Source: Brachynemurus nebulosus (lineage: Eukaryota > Arthropoda > Insecta > Neuroptera > Myrmeleontidae). Taken from it: a DNA stretch of 64,000 bases. Positions 35,203 through 46,514 of this stretch are shown piece after piece. The position numbers and the translations under genes were made by a program. The notes below the pieces were generated by a model, which saw only the letters and a list, made by a program, of their open reading frames with translations, made no database searches and was not told the origin of the DNA. Location: contig JAPWDM010000063.1 in the NCBI GenBank assembly GCA_035578155.1, forward strand, positions 310,001-374,000. Reading direction: 5' to 3'. The first letter of the stretch is position 1, and every line of letters starts with the position of its first letter.

Positions 35203-36097
35203 ACATACATTTTGTAAATTCCTAGGGTTCACTTTTTTAATGTTGGGACATTAAAAAAGACAAAAAAATTTTTCCATATGGTTTGTTTAAAAGCGTTAAT
35301 TAGAAAATTAGAAAAAATCTGTTGCAGAAAAATGGGAGCACACTTGTCAGAAATTAGAATCAGTGATAGTGATATTGATTTACGAAATATTTGATTAATG
35401 TATAATTTTGAATGCAAATAAATTTACATTAGTTTTTAAACAAATATATGAGTTTATAATTATTGTATGCGTTTTAACGCTTTTAAACAAACCGTATTAT
35501 GGAAAAAAATTTTTGTCTCAAAATGCCGGACTTTTTACTGCCAGTGATAATTACACTAGACAAGGTTACAATAATAGAAAAAGAAAAAAAATTAAAGATT
35601 CTAACATCAAAAAAGTGAACTCTAGGAATTTAAAAAATATAAATTATACTAAACTATGTTGATAAAATTGAACATTATTTAGAATTAAACCGTATTTTGG
35701 AAAATCTATCACAGATGGCGGCACCTGTACCAGTGAATATATACACATCACAGCATTTTGAGCTGCTATATTGCAGGACGAGTTAACTCGTCTTAATCAT
35801 TTAAAGCGTTAAACTTTAAAAACTGATCAAAATAAAATGCAATTAGGGGAATTTTAATAGATTATCTTACTAATAGTAATCTACATTATCGGATAAGACT
35901 CAAGATAATTTAAAGTTATTATAGTGGAATCTCTATTCTTCTCAAGTGTACTAACTACTAAGCATGATGATAACGACAGCGATGACATCTATACCCTTCG
36001 CCTCCGTACTCAGTTCCATAGAAAGGTTATAGAGAGTCAAAAAAATGTATTGAAGTTGACTATCTTCTAGAAATGAAATGCTGGTGTACTTTATCTA
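35203..36097. other. Intergenic, no gene seen
   Basis: Contains a degenerate inverted repeat near 35224-35620 (GGGTTCACTTTTTTAATGTT against AAAAAAGTGAACTCTAGG) and, at about 35715-35805, a block shared with 125-205. No coding frame was recognised. Confidence 0.45.
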
Positions 36098-37462
36098 TGG
36101 TCGCGTTCGTTTGTGGTATAAAAATTTTTCGAGTATTTGCGCATGTGTATTACAAAACCGCGCGAACATAATAGCAAAAATTTAAATATGTAACGTCTAC
36201 AAGCTTCCAAATATGGTAGTACAGTAATTATTCCCAAATGGAAATCCCTTTCTCTCACTCTTATATATAAATACATAAAGAGGGAGTTAGAGAGGGGGTT
36301 TCTATTTGGGTACTGTAGAGGTAGTAGACGTAGTAGACATCTAGACATCAAATAATTTGAATTTTTGTCAGTATGTATTTGCGGGTGCCGCGACTAAATA
36401 ACTATGGACAAAATAACCGCGACAAAATAACCGTGGACAAAATAACCGAACGATAAAATAACCGCACGACAAAATAACCTTAGACAAAATAACCGAACAA
36501 CAAAATAAACATCGTTAATTATTCTTTTGAGTTAGGGTACATGCGGCTGTGATATGATTAAGATTTTTTTTGTTCCCAGTATATAAAAGATAGCTAAATT
36601 GCAATAGACCTTAGCTTAGATGTTGGTATTTAAACTATTGCATTTAAAAACGAACATTAATGGGTGAAAACTATAGTATTTAAAAAACTAAGCTTGGGAA
36701 ACATTATTTTTAACTAGGTGGTGAGGTTAGTTAAGGTTAGGTTAGTTTAGTTAGTTTTGACAATATACTTCGACTTTGATATAAAAACTAATTAGGTTGA
36801 GGTTATAGGTGGTAAGGCTAGTTAAGGTTAGGTTAGGTTAGTTTAGTTAGTTTAGACAATATACTTCGACTTTGGTATAAAAACTAATTAGGTTAAGGTT
36901 ATAGGTGGTGAGGTTAGTTAAGGTTAGGTTAGGTTAGTTAGTTTTGACAATATACCTCGACTTTGATATAAAAGCTAATTAGGTTAAGGTTATAGGTGGT
37001 GAGGTTAGTTAAGGTTACCCTTTGCCCCAAGGTTAGGTTAGTTTTGACAATATACTTCGATTTTTTATATAAAAACTAGATAGTGAGGTTAGTTAAAGTT
37101 ACCCTTTGCCCGAAGGTTAGGTTAGTTTTGACACTATAATTTGTGATTAAATATAACGCAGAACAAAAACATAAGTATTTACAAGATATTGCTACAGTTT
37201 TATCTTTGTAATTTAGATTTAATATTTTAACAAAATAATAAATATTATAAATAAACTTTAAGGTTATTTTGTCGTTTGGTAATTTTGTCGTTCGGTTATT
37301 TTGTCTAAGATTATTTTGTCGTGCGGTTATTTTGTGTACGGTTATATTGTCGCAGTTATTTTGTCCGCGGTTATTTTGTCGCGGAACCGTATTTGCGCGG
37401 TTTAATAATACATAAGTATGCTCGAGAATTTTTTATACCACGAATCGAACACGACCAAAATA
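36098..37462. mobile_element. Outer inverted-repeat element enclosing a foldback
   Basis: Left arm 36098-36170 (GGTCGCGTTCG, GTGGTATAAAAATTTTTCGAG, AAACCGCGCG) pairs with right arm about 37395-37462 (CGCGGTTTAATAATACATAA, CTCGAGAATTTTTTATACCAC, CGAACACGACC). The younger element at 36384-37388 sits inside it. Confidence 0.65.
36384..37388. mobile_element. Foldback element: tandem ACAAAATAACC arms around a GGTTAG-rich core, 1005 bp
   Basis: The termini are GGTGCCGCGAC and GTCGCGGAACC. The left arm holds about seven units of a 13-15 bp motif (GGACAAAATAACCG and variants, 36400-36510). The right arm (about 37260-37385) holds the complementary units. GTATTTGCG is repeated exactly at 36375-36383 and 37389-37397, a 9-bp direct repeat as expected of Mutator-like elements. 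The core (36715-37130) is a minisatellite of about 75 bp built on GTTAAGGTTAGGTTAG and TTTTGACAATATACTTCGAC. No transposase frame. Confidence 0.85.
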
Positions 37463-37880
37463 CATATTCAAGATATCTAAGAATGTGCTTGTTCAACTCT
37501 GACAAATAAAACTGTTAGAAAAAAACGATGTGTGTGGCGAAGTACGTGAACAGATTTGGAATTATAGGTAATCATAAAATAAATACGAAAATATACGGTG
37601 CGAAGTTTGAATTCGCACCTACTCAGTCCTGTCTACGGTACATCTGTGCTTCAGGTTTTAATGTCATTTATTTAATGCGCATTATGACAGTTGATTTGAT
37701 AAAAAAAAATGTTCATCGTTTCATTTTATTTTTTATTTACAAAAAATATGTTAAATCCGTAAAAAATAAGTTGTGTAGGTAATATCCGAAATTATTAGTC
37801 ACCAGTCCAAATCAAATGTATGTACATTGTACAAGTATATATTAAAAAAAAAAAAAATTTTTCTTAATAATAATAAAGCA

Positions 37881-40870
37881 TCAATTAACTATATTAAATA
37901 ATAAATAATTTCGTAAACGTGTTGGTAAAAATGTAATATTACGTACAAAATAATAGTAACGACTTTTATAAAAATCTCTACACTGAATTCGACAAAGTTG
38001 TTTTAATGTTCGCAGACATGACTGACGTTGCGCAATATAGTCTTTTAATACATCAAATTTATTAGTGACATCTAACGGTATGTTTAAATTTTCAAATTTT
38101 AATCCAGCATTGTATAACAGATGTACAATTGCCATATCTTTTTCAGTAAGACTATCGCGAATTTTATAATTATTACCACTAAAAGGATTATAATGATATT
38201 CTTCACAAAAATATTTTAAAATATTTTTATCTAAGTTGACATCGGCTCCGTGCAGAATTAATAATTTTATTTTTTGATAATCACCACTTTTGGTGGCTAA
38301 CGTTAATGGCGTCTTATTTTCATTATCACAAACGTTTACGTTTGCACCGCATTCAACCAAACGTTTTAAAAAGTAGACATGATAATTTTCAACGACTGTA
38401 TGGAGCACTGTTTCATTATTGTAATTGACTCCTATCCTATTAATATTTATATTTTCCAATTGCAGAATATAGTCAAGAATTTGCCATTGATTTGATTCGA
38501 ATACTTTTAGGAGTAACTGATAGCCACCCCAATTATCAATATCTAAAGTGGCACCGTGCGTTAACAGCCATCGAAATAGATCCAGACGACAACTTTCAAT
38601 TGCAGCAACAACAGGTGTATGGCAAAAATCGTGCGCGGCATCAATATCTCCACCATTTTCAATAAGAAGTTGTAGAGTTTCAATAGTACCATTTGATGCA
38701 TAATAATGTAACGGAGTTTTGGATGCCGTATAACTAACATTGGCACCTTTCGAAATTAAATATTTTGCCATTTCCATATTTGCGAAACTAATTGCCGTTG
38801 CACCATGTTTATCTCGAACATTAATGTCATCGACAAACTGTAAAGCATACTCGAAATCTTCAATATCACCATACTGCGCGGTTAATTGCAACAAATCGGA
38901 AATATCCGGTTTTTGTGTCAACAAATATCTTAGCACGTCTCTATGTTTATTGCGAATGGCGTAATAAAGTGGCGATTTTACACTATGCACTCCAAATTTA
39001 TTACTATAATTGATATTCGCTCCATTCGCAAGAAGTATTTGTACCATTTCGAAATTTCCAATTGCACACGCCGTACACAATGGCGTACCTAAATTTCCTC
39101 CTAAATCCAATCGTGCATTGTAATGTACTAGCACTTTCACTGCTTCTATCTGATTCCCGACTACGGCATAATTAACAGGATAATTCTGGTTATTATCACG
39201 AATATTTGGTTTTGAATTTTCACTTAATAAATTATTTAACATTTTTACGTCTCCATAGAATGATGCTTTGTGTAAGAGAGGCATATTATTGCAATAAAAA
39301 ATCATCTGAATTATTTCATCATTTTTGTTTTTAATTGCAATTGTTAATGGCAAATCATCATATTTATTCATAACATTCACACGATTCAAACTTCTTGTAC
39401 GATTTTGAGGTGGATTATTTTCAATTAAAAAACGAAAGACTTTCGTGTGATTGTTGTAAGAAGCAAAATGATAAGGCGTATTTGAATCAATGTCTTTATC
39501 AAAACACCAATCAACTGAAAATATTTTAATAATTTCAGTATCACTTTCTGAACTGAAACTTAAAATTGACCAGTGAAGTGGCGATCGATTAAAATATTTA
39601 TCAGTTTCTTGCAAAATTTGCTTTTTCCATGAATATAATAACATTTGCATCATATCTAGTCGTCCTGAAGCTGTGGCCCAACAAAATACTTCATTTGTGT
39701 TCGCACCATTTTCTAGAAAAATTTCGACCGCTTCTTGGTATCCATGTCCAGCGGCCCAACAAAGTGCTGTACTTTCGTACGGCAAATCCTTAGCATCTAA
39801 TTCACAACCTTGATCGATTAAATACTGAAGTATTTCGTAATTTCCAAAAGCTGCAGCTGTATGTAAGGTAGTGTTAACATTCCCACCAAGAACATTACAA
39901 TCCATGCCATTCTCAATAAATTTTCGAACTACAGTTTCGGAACAGAAGGCGGTAGCCCAGTGAAACGCATTTGGTAAATTACAAAGTCGATCAAAATATT
40001 TCTCTATTAAATCATCGGGGCCATTTAAATTTGTGAATACATGATAAAGCCCGCAATTTCCATTATTCAAATTCAGATAATCACCTTTTTCGAGAAGATA
40101 GATTATAGTTTCTTGGTGACCGTACATTGTGGCGAGGAAAAGTTTCTATCGCACAAATTATAGTAATTTTCTTTCTCAAACAGTACATCTAATATTTCAT
40201 TATTACCACAAGATGCAGCCCAGTGCTGAGGTAATATTCCAAAATCGTCTACTAGAATTTTAGCTCCGTTAGCTACAAGTAATTTTACTGTCGATGTGTG
40301 ATTACAAGAGGATGCCAGATGTAGCGGGGTTATTGAACTTCGATCCTTGTGATTTACATCGTTACAACGAAATTTCAACAGAGCTTCGATGACTTCATCG
40401 TGACCAGCAAATGCTGCCAGATGCAACGGAGTTATTCCTGAAGTATCTTCTATTTTCCTTTCTTGCTCTGGATATTTTTCCATTAATATATTTACTATTT
40501 GAACATGATTACGTAATGCCGCTAAATGAATTGGTTGAATACCATTTTTATCGCTAACTTTGACCATGGCTTTCAGATTTAATAAAATATTGACTAATTC
40601 AACGTTGCCCATGTACACAGTCCAGTGTAATGGTGTCGTTAAATTATAATCAGGTTTGTTTATGTCGGCTCCAGCGTCAATTAAATATTTTGCTATTTCA
40701 GTATGATTTTTTGAACAAACCAATATTAGTGGTGTACATCCATTTGTATCTGTTTGGTTAATATCAAGGGCTCTCGACGATATTATCTTGGAAAGATTAA
40801 CGTGATCACCCAAAAACGAATATAAGAATAATTCATGGTGGTGTTCAGTTTTTATTAGTATACCCTCCAT
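37881..40870 (-). pseudogene. Ankyrin-repeat/SOCS-box gene, copy 3, frameshifted
   Basis: The start at 40870 follows TTTTTTAG by two bases as in copy 2. The first frame (40870-40103) covers about 245 native residues and then shifts. The remainder continues in another frame (to 37881) for 748 residues, through the ankyrin repeats to an intact SOCS box (LKQLCRIQCRDFYK...LPTRLRNYLLF). Compared with copies 1 and 2, 13 bp are missing at about 40137-40143, between two AAAAG words. No other stop or frameshift is visible over about 3 kb, so the lesion may be recent, polymorphic, or an assembly error. An in-frame ATG lies just downstream of the break (40127), where the paralogues have Leu. Confidence 0.82.
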
Positions 40871-41745
40871 ATCTAAAAAATAAATAACTTAATTATAGTT
40901 AATTGCTATTTACACTAGAGAGAAGAAAAAACAACAAATTTGAAGGCCCGATAAAAGAATAGACGTACGGCTTCAACTATTTTTGATCATATAAAAAAGT
41001 TAATGGTCCGATTTTGATTTTGATCTATGAATAATTCATAAATATTTTAATAGATACGCAAATGGGGAATACCACTGACACCATTTTTGAACACAGGATA
41101 ATTAAATAATGAGCCTCAGTTGTAAATAATTATCCTCTGCGCGAAAATGAGTTTTTAATAGTGCTCCCCCGCTCACTTATTTCTATTAACATTAATTTTT
41201 CAGGTTTAACAACCTTTCCAAGTTTTTCAGCCTTTACAGCAGGCTTTCCAGTGTTGGTATCGAGTTGTATTTTTTTCTTTAAATTAATCCGCCATAATAC
41301 TGAACATTTAAAAAAAGAAAAAAACATTAAAAATCGGGCGGTTAAACTGGCGCGGTATACGCAAGACGCGCAAGACGCTGGCATTTGAACTATTACGTTT
41401 AAAAACGAACGTAAATGGGTAGAAAGTAGAAACGGTGAAATTGTAATTAAAAAGTTAAGCCTGGGAAACATTATTTTAAATGATCAAATAGTAGATGATA
41501 TAAATAAAAACTAGGTGGTGAAGTTAAGGTTAGGTTAGTTTAATTTAGTTTAAACAATATACTTCGACTTTGGTATAAGAATTAGTTAGATGAAGGTTAT
41601 TGCGGTTATAGGATTTTTTTTTTTCAAATTTTTATCTCTGAATTCAGTTTTTTTTTTATTTTTCATCTACAAATAATACCATTATGCCTATTTTTAAAAA
41701 TGTGCGACATACAGTGTCATGTTGTGAACACTGAACACTGACAAA
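40871..41745. other. Intergenic 5' flank of ankyrin copy 3
   Basis: The proximal part resembles the 5' flanks of copies 1 and 2 (GAAGGCCCGATAA, TTGATCATAT). A block at about 41385-41610 matches 36625-36790, including the GGTGAxGTTAxGTTAGGTTAG minisatellite and the flank TTTAAAAACGAACGTAAATG, without the ACAAAATAACC arms. No gene. Confidence 0.5.
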
Positions 41746-42582
41746 CAGTGGCGGTGCAAGACAAAAATGGGAGGTAGGCAAAATAATTTTTGCGAGGCCC
41801 CCTTCTTTGATTTTTTTTTAAAATTTCTGCTTAGAAATTAAGCGAGGATCAAAAAAAATCTTTTTAACTTTTTACGGGGCCCTAGAATATCTTCCTGTCT
41901 CCCTAAAAATTTGCTTTTACGAAGCCCCTTTTCCTTTGATTTTCCAAAAAGCTCTCCCTAAAAATTACATAAGTGACAAACAAAAACAAAAAAAAAATTA
42001 TTCTTCAACCAGCCAACAACCTTTATCAACCTTCTACCACTTCTCTTAAGCGGGTTCTACACGATGCTACGAACGTTCCTTCCAACGTTCGATCGAACGT
42101 TTGAGGCAATTAAGTTCGATAGTTGGTGCGACGAATGTATCTGCTACTTACACGGTGAATCGAATGTTTGATCCAATACGAATGATGATGTGTTGGTACT
42201 CAGTGGCAAGGCTGTTATCTGTCTGATGTTATCTCTAATGTTATACACTGATGTTGTCTCTCTTCACATGAACGAGTCGTGCAGCTGCTGAGTCGAACCA
42301 ACCAACGCAACCAACATTGACCTTCAAACGTTCGAAGCATCCCTTTGACTCGGTGCAAAAATACCGACATCGAACGGGACACGACCAAATGCGAACGTTT
42401 GACGCTCGACATTGGACACTCGTAGGTTCGAACAACGGCTACACGATGCTATGAACCATCCAACGTCGAATGTTGGAAGGTGTTCGTAACATCGTGTAGC
42501 AGCGGCTTTACACATGTGAGGCTCCCAAGGGCGCGAGGCTATAGGCGGTCGCCCACTTCGCCCACCCTTTGCGCCGCCTCTG
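41746..42582. mobile_element. hAT-like element, 837 bp, with another MITE nested
   Basis: Termini CAGTGGCGGTGCAA and TTTGCGCCGCCTCTG are inverted repeats. The flanking octamers CTGACAAA (41738-41745) and TTGACAAA (42583-42590) differ at one base. The nested element is at 42048-42508. Confidence 0.8.
42048..42508. mobile_element. Nested inverted-repeat element, about 460 bp
   Basis: The left end (AAGCGGGTTCTACACGATGC) and right end (GCATCGTGTAG words, then CAGCGGCTT) are complementary. The interior is rich in AACGTTCG words in both orientations, giving several possible hairpins. No protein was recognised in its frames. Confidence 0.7.
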
Positions 42583-42798
42583 TTGACAAAGTAAAGTGAA
42601 AAAGTGTTTTCCAGGTTTAACTTTCCAAATTCAATAATTTCCACCCATATATGTTCGTTTTTTCGTACAAATTTCGAAAATCCCGTACTGCAAATTTGCC
42701 ATTTTTTTTTTTTTTTTAAATAATTACCTATTTTTAAAGTGTATTTTTACTCAAAACGTTCAAAACTAATAACACCGAGTTTTTTTTTTGGTGATAAC

Positions 42799-43231
42799 CA
42801 TGTCCCTGTCACTCTCCATTTAGTCTATTATAAAAAAATGGACCGTTTTCTGACGTCGCTGCAACTAATATACCAGATGGCGTTGATTTACTAGGGGATA
42901 AAATTAGAGTCGAGACATGAGGTTTAATAGTTCGCTATTTTTCATCTAAAATAAATTTGAAATAAATTAAATATTTAAAAAAATACTTTAATTCAACCTA
43001 GAAAGATTAATTAAATTAAAAAATTTTAATTCTTCGTTAACACATAACTTGGTGACGATATTTTTGTGCTCAATCATATTATGGTAATTAATTTTGACAT
43101 CTATTTGATGAAAAATGCTCACATGTCCCAACTCTATTTAGTATACCCCCTATACCATTAGCGCCACGTAGCAAACGTCGCAAACTGTGACATGAAAAGG
43201 TCCGTCCTTGAAAACAAGTGGCAGGGACATG
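42799..43231. mobile_element. hAT-type MITE, 433 bp, perfect 8-bp target duplication
   Basis: Begins CATGTCCCTGTCACT and ends AGTGGCAGGGACATG (one base differs in the pairing). GTGATAAC is repeated exactly at 42791-42798 and 43232-43239. Its centre (about 42888-43158) holds a diverged relative of the 310-bp MITE of 34051. Confidence 0.82.
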
Positions 43232-43239
43232 GTGATAAC

Positions 43240-44009
43240 GTAGCTGATGTAGTAAGTGCGTCTAGATTTTATTTTCAAGGTCAACCATAAAACTGACAAT
43301 GAATCTCAATTCATTACATTTCTCAGAACTCCACAGTGGGTGTAAAAATGTTATTTAAATTATGTAGAATAATATAACGTCAAGTATACTGTGGACAAAT
43401 TAAACAAATCAAACAATATAAAATAATTATTGTAAAATATATATAAATATTATAAAATAATTCATGTTGTAGAACGGGACAGCGCGAATTGAAACGCAGA
43501 GCAGAGCAACACTGCGTCGCACGAGGCCGATGTGGCACTCGTGAATGTGACACAGAAACTGCGCGATATTGTAATACGTTCTCGAGTTTTAGTTGGTTTT
43601 ATTTCGCCGAAATGAAAACAATTGAAGAAATTTAAGAAAAACAGTGCTGCTCTGCTTTTAAATTCGTGCTATCTCGTTCTACAACAAGAGTCACAGAAAC
43701 TGCGCTGGCCTGCCTGCGTTAACTGCGTCTCAATGTGCGCCCGGCCACACAGTTTATTTCTCGTACTTTTCTACCCTGCCCTGCGTTTACTGCGTAACGC
43801 AGCTCAATGTGCGCCTGGCCTAAAGAGAGCCGTGGCCAAAGAGTAAAGAGAACTATTATTTATATATAATCTATCTCTCTTACTTTATCAACTAAAATGA
43901 CATAAACAAAAACAGATTCTAACCATGGTGATCTGGCATCGAGTACCTTCAGTTCACGGACAAGCAAATTATACCTGTTCTATGTGATAGGAGCCTATTC
44001 TCGTAAATG
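43240..44009. other. Intergenic, third copy of the duplicated flank
   Basis: 43255-43335 resembles 24110-24180 and 33000-33050 (TTTTATTTTCAAGGTCAACC, ACTCCACA). 43480-43830 contains GC-richer sequence with repeated CTGCGT and GGCCTxA words and no recognisable protein. Confidence 0.4.
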
Positions 44010-44800
44010 TAAGGCTGGTTGTCCATTGGATGCCGAAACGTGCGAAATTTAATTCGGACGAATACGCATGAAAACGGACGAACGACCCGTTCGACAAGGC
44101 TGGTTGCCCATTGGTTGCGGACAACTGCGAAATTCGATTCAGACGATTACGCATGTTTGTCGTTCGTACGAAATGATATGTCTGCTGTCCGTCCACTAGT
44201 TCATTATTCGTCAGTATTTTTCTTATTAGTTTTTTTTTTTCTCAAACTATAGATACTACAAAAACACGTAAAAAACAATTTATGGCACGTAATATGTAAA
44301 ATTACACAGTTATAATTGTAATTTACCTTCAGTTTCATCTCAATAAAAATAAAAAACTCATGAAATGAACTTCTTCGAGCGTAAAAATCCACGGAAACGG
44401 ACGAAAGAGGCGCTTTCAATGGACGAGGATGTATTGCTTCACAGCTGTTTGGATCGTTCGTCTGTTTTCATGCGTATTCGTTCGAATTAAATATCGCACA
44501 TTTCCGCATCAAATGGACGACCAGCCTTATTTGGATTTTTTCGCGCAAAGAAGTCCGCTTCATGAGTTTTTTTTATTTTTATTGAAATGAAACTGAAAGT
44601 AAATTACAATTATAACTGTGTAATTTTACATATTAGGTGCCATAATAGCTTGAGAAAAAAAATTAAAAAGAAAAATACTGACGAATATTGGGCTAGTGGA
44701 CGGGCAGCAGACATATCATTTCGCACGAACGACAAACGTGCGTAATTGTCTGAATCGAATTTCGCAGTTGTCCGCAACCAATGGATGACCAGCCTAACTC
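44010..44800. mobile_element. Foldback element, about 790 bp
   Basis: The outer arms AAGGCTGGTTGTCCATTGG and CCAATGGATGACCAGCCT are complementary. Inside each lies a second copy of the same tip (44095-44120 and 44510-44530), so each arm is itself a tandem repeat. ACAGACGAACG, AATTCGGACGAATACGCATG and TTTACATATTA words pair across the centre. No target duplication found. Confidence 0.7.
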
Positions 44801-44866
44801 CTAAAGAATTCGCTGCAGAGGTATTTAAATATTAGGATCGTTTTAAATAATATTTAAATTTTAATA

Positions 44867-44872
44867 TTTATT
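44867..44872 (-). terminator. Polyadenylation signal of TRAPPC1
   Basis: AATAAA on the minus strand, 17 bp downstream of the TRAPPC1 stop codon. Confidence 0.55.
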
Positions 44873-44888
44873 TATAACAAAAAAATAA

Positions 44889-45518
44889 TTATAAATGTTT
44901 TGTATTATACGTAGGTGTCTTCTTAATTAATTCATCTAATTTTAATTTAAATAGTTCACTAGTAATCGGTTTGTTAATTTCACAAACGGGATTCTTCACA
45001 ATATATTCCACATAAACCTAAAAATATTACGTTTAAATCAATTTAACCATTAAAAAAATATATCGGAAAGCCAAAACATACTTTTGAATAGATCTCTTGT
45101 AATAATTCTCTGACACCAGTTGCGGATATATCGGTATTAATCACAAATTTTAATCCTGACGGAGTTTCCAAAAAGTGGAGAGCGTATTTACTCGTTTTAT
45201 AATATTGGAAGCCTTCTTTTGGATCATGCGGTGAAATTTTATTAACAAAACTTTTGATTGAAAATAACATTCCGTACATCAGTTTTGCCTCCTTAAAAAA
45301 TATTAAATAATTATATTAATTAAAAAACATTTTTATTTTCAATTATATTAAGTACTTCTTAAGCCATACGGCTTTATATACAATTAATTATAAATAAATA
45401 AAAAATAAATATTAAGTACTTCTTCTTTGGACATTCCTGAATGTTTTACACGATTCCATTCTGTGTAATATAATAAAATTCCATTTCTATCAAAAATGTA
45501 TAAATTATAAATTGTCAT
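44889..45518 (-). CDS. Trappc1: TRAPPC1 (Bet5), TRAPP core subunit
   Basis: A small longin-fold subunit of the TRAPP complex, the Rab1/Ypt1 exchange factor of ER-Golgi traffic. Three exons on the minus strand, 45420-45518, 45082-45291 and 44889-45017, all join in phase 0 with GT-AG junctions (donors GTACTT and GTATGT). The joined product is 145 residues, the length of the human protein. Diagnostic stretches are NLYIFDRNG near the N-terminus, [26 protein letters not shown] across the first junction, [16 protein letters not shown], and [16 protein letters not shown] across the second. It is transcribed divergently from SLU7, about 1 kb away. Confidence 0.93.
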
Positions 45519-46514
45519 TTTTATTTAATTAAAAAATAATTATTTATCTAAACAAATTTTAAATCATTCAAAGTGACAGCAATGACAGCTGTCAATTGCA
45601 TAAAAGCTTTTTAAAGCTCGGCGGTGCAGTACTACCAACCATATCACCAAAACTATAAAAAATTTTGTAGATATTATTCCGTATATGCGTAATAGAAAAA
45701 CAACCATTTACCGTAGAGTGACACCACTAGGCACGAATTCAGACTACACATAGTATTTTTTTGTATTTATTTTATGAGTACCCAATCTTTAATATATTAA
45801 AAATTTACGCGAGGATAGTCACTTTATCACAGTATCCAAAAAATTTTGAAAATATCGGTGGTTTTTGAAAAAATAACAAAAATCATATAATTCCTTCTCT
45901 ATAAACAATTTGGGTCAAAAGAGACGATGAAAAGGTCAATGGGGACAACCCGTAGGGTCGACCAAAATTGAAATTCAAATATAACATAATTTCAAATTTT
46001 TTGTATTTATACATCTAAAAAAGAAATAATACTTCATGATTTTCTGTAGAAGTAAACGTAAAATCTAAAGTAAAGTTTATAAAGTATAGAAATGTTATGC
46101 TGAATGTGTTTATAAAAATATCGAATGACTTGATGATCTTGAAAGTATATGTTCCAATACATCCTTCATCTGTCCCTAATCACCCTACAATTCGCACTGT
46201 TTGAAGACGTCAACCTAAACTGATTTTTTAATATTTTTTATCCAACTCCAAGCTTAGTCATTATTGTTATCCGAAAGATTTTATTTAATTATAAGGAAGA
46301 ATATCTTCACATTTACGTCTAGTATTATTAAACTAAGCTCATGATCCTCATGAATAACATTTTTTGTTTTGTCCCTATTCACCCGCCTGTCCCGATTGAT
46401 TCCTATCTACGGTGTTGTTATTTCACTGAAATAAGTTAATAACCTAAATGTCATTTTAGGCTGTAAAATGACAGCATAATTGTGTTATTTTCTTTTTCTT
46501 ATTTATTCGTCAAA
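45519..46514. promoter_or_regulatory. Shared upstream region between TRAPPC1 and SLU7
   Basis: About 1 kb separates the two divergent start codons and must hold both promoters. ATGACAGC/GACAGCTGTC words lie just upstream of TRAPPC1 (45570-45600), and TGTCATTTTAGGCTGTAAAATGACA is an inverted repeat at 46449-46473, close upstream of SLU7. No TATA box stands out in this AT-rich sequence. Confidence 0.4.

Noticed and set aside
36715..37130. Telomeric (TTAGG)n array
   Set aside because: GGTTAG words occur only two or three in a row inside a ~75-bp minisatellite with unrelated sequence, bounded by transposon arms; not a telomere or a simple interstitial telomeric tract.
19821..40870. Ankyrin genes as a transfer from a bacterial endosymbiont such as Wolbachia
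   Set aside because: A C-terminal SOCS box is a eukaryotic domain, the copies have probable 5' splice acceptors, and base composition matches the surroundings.
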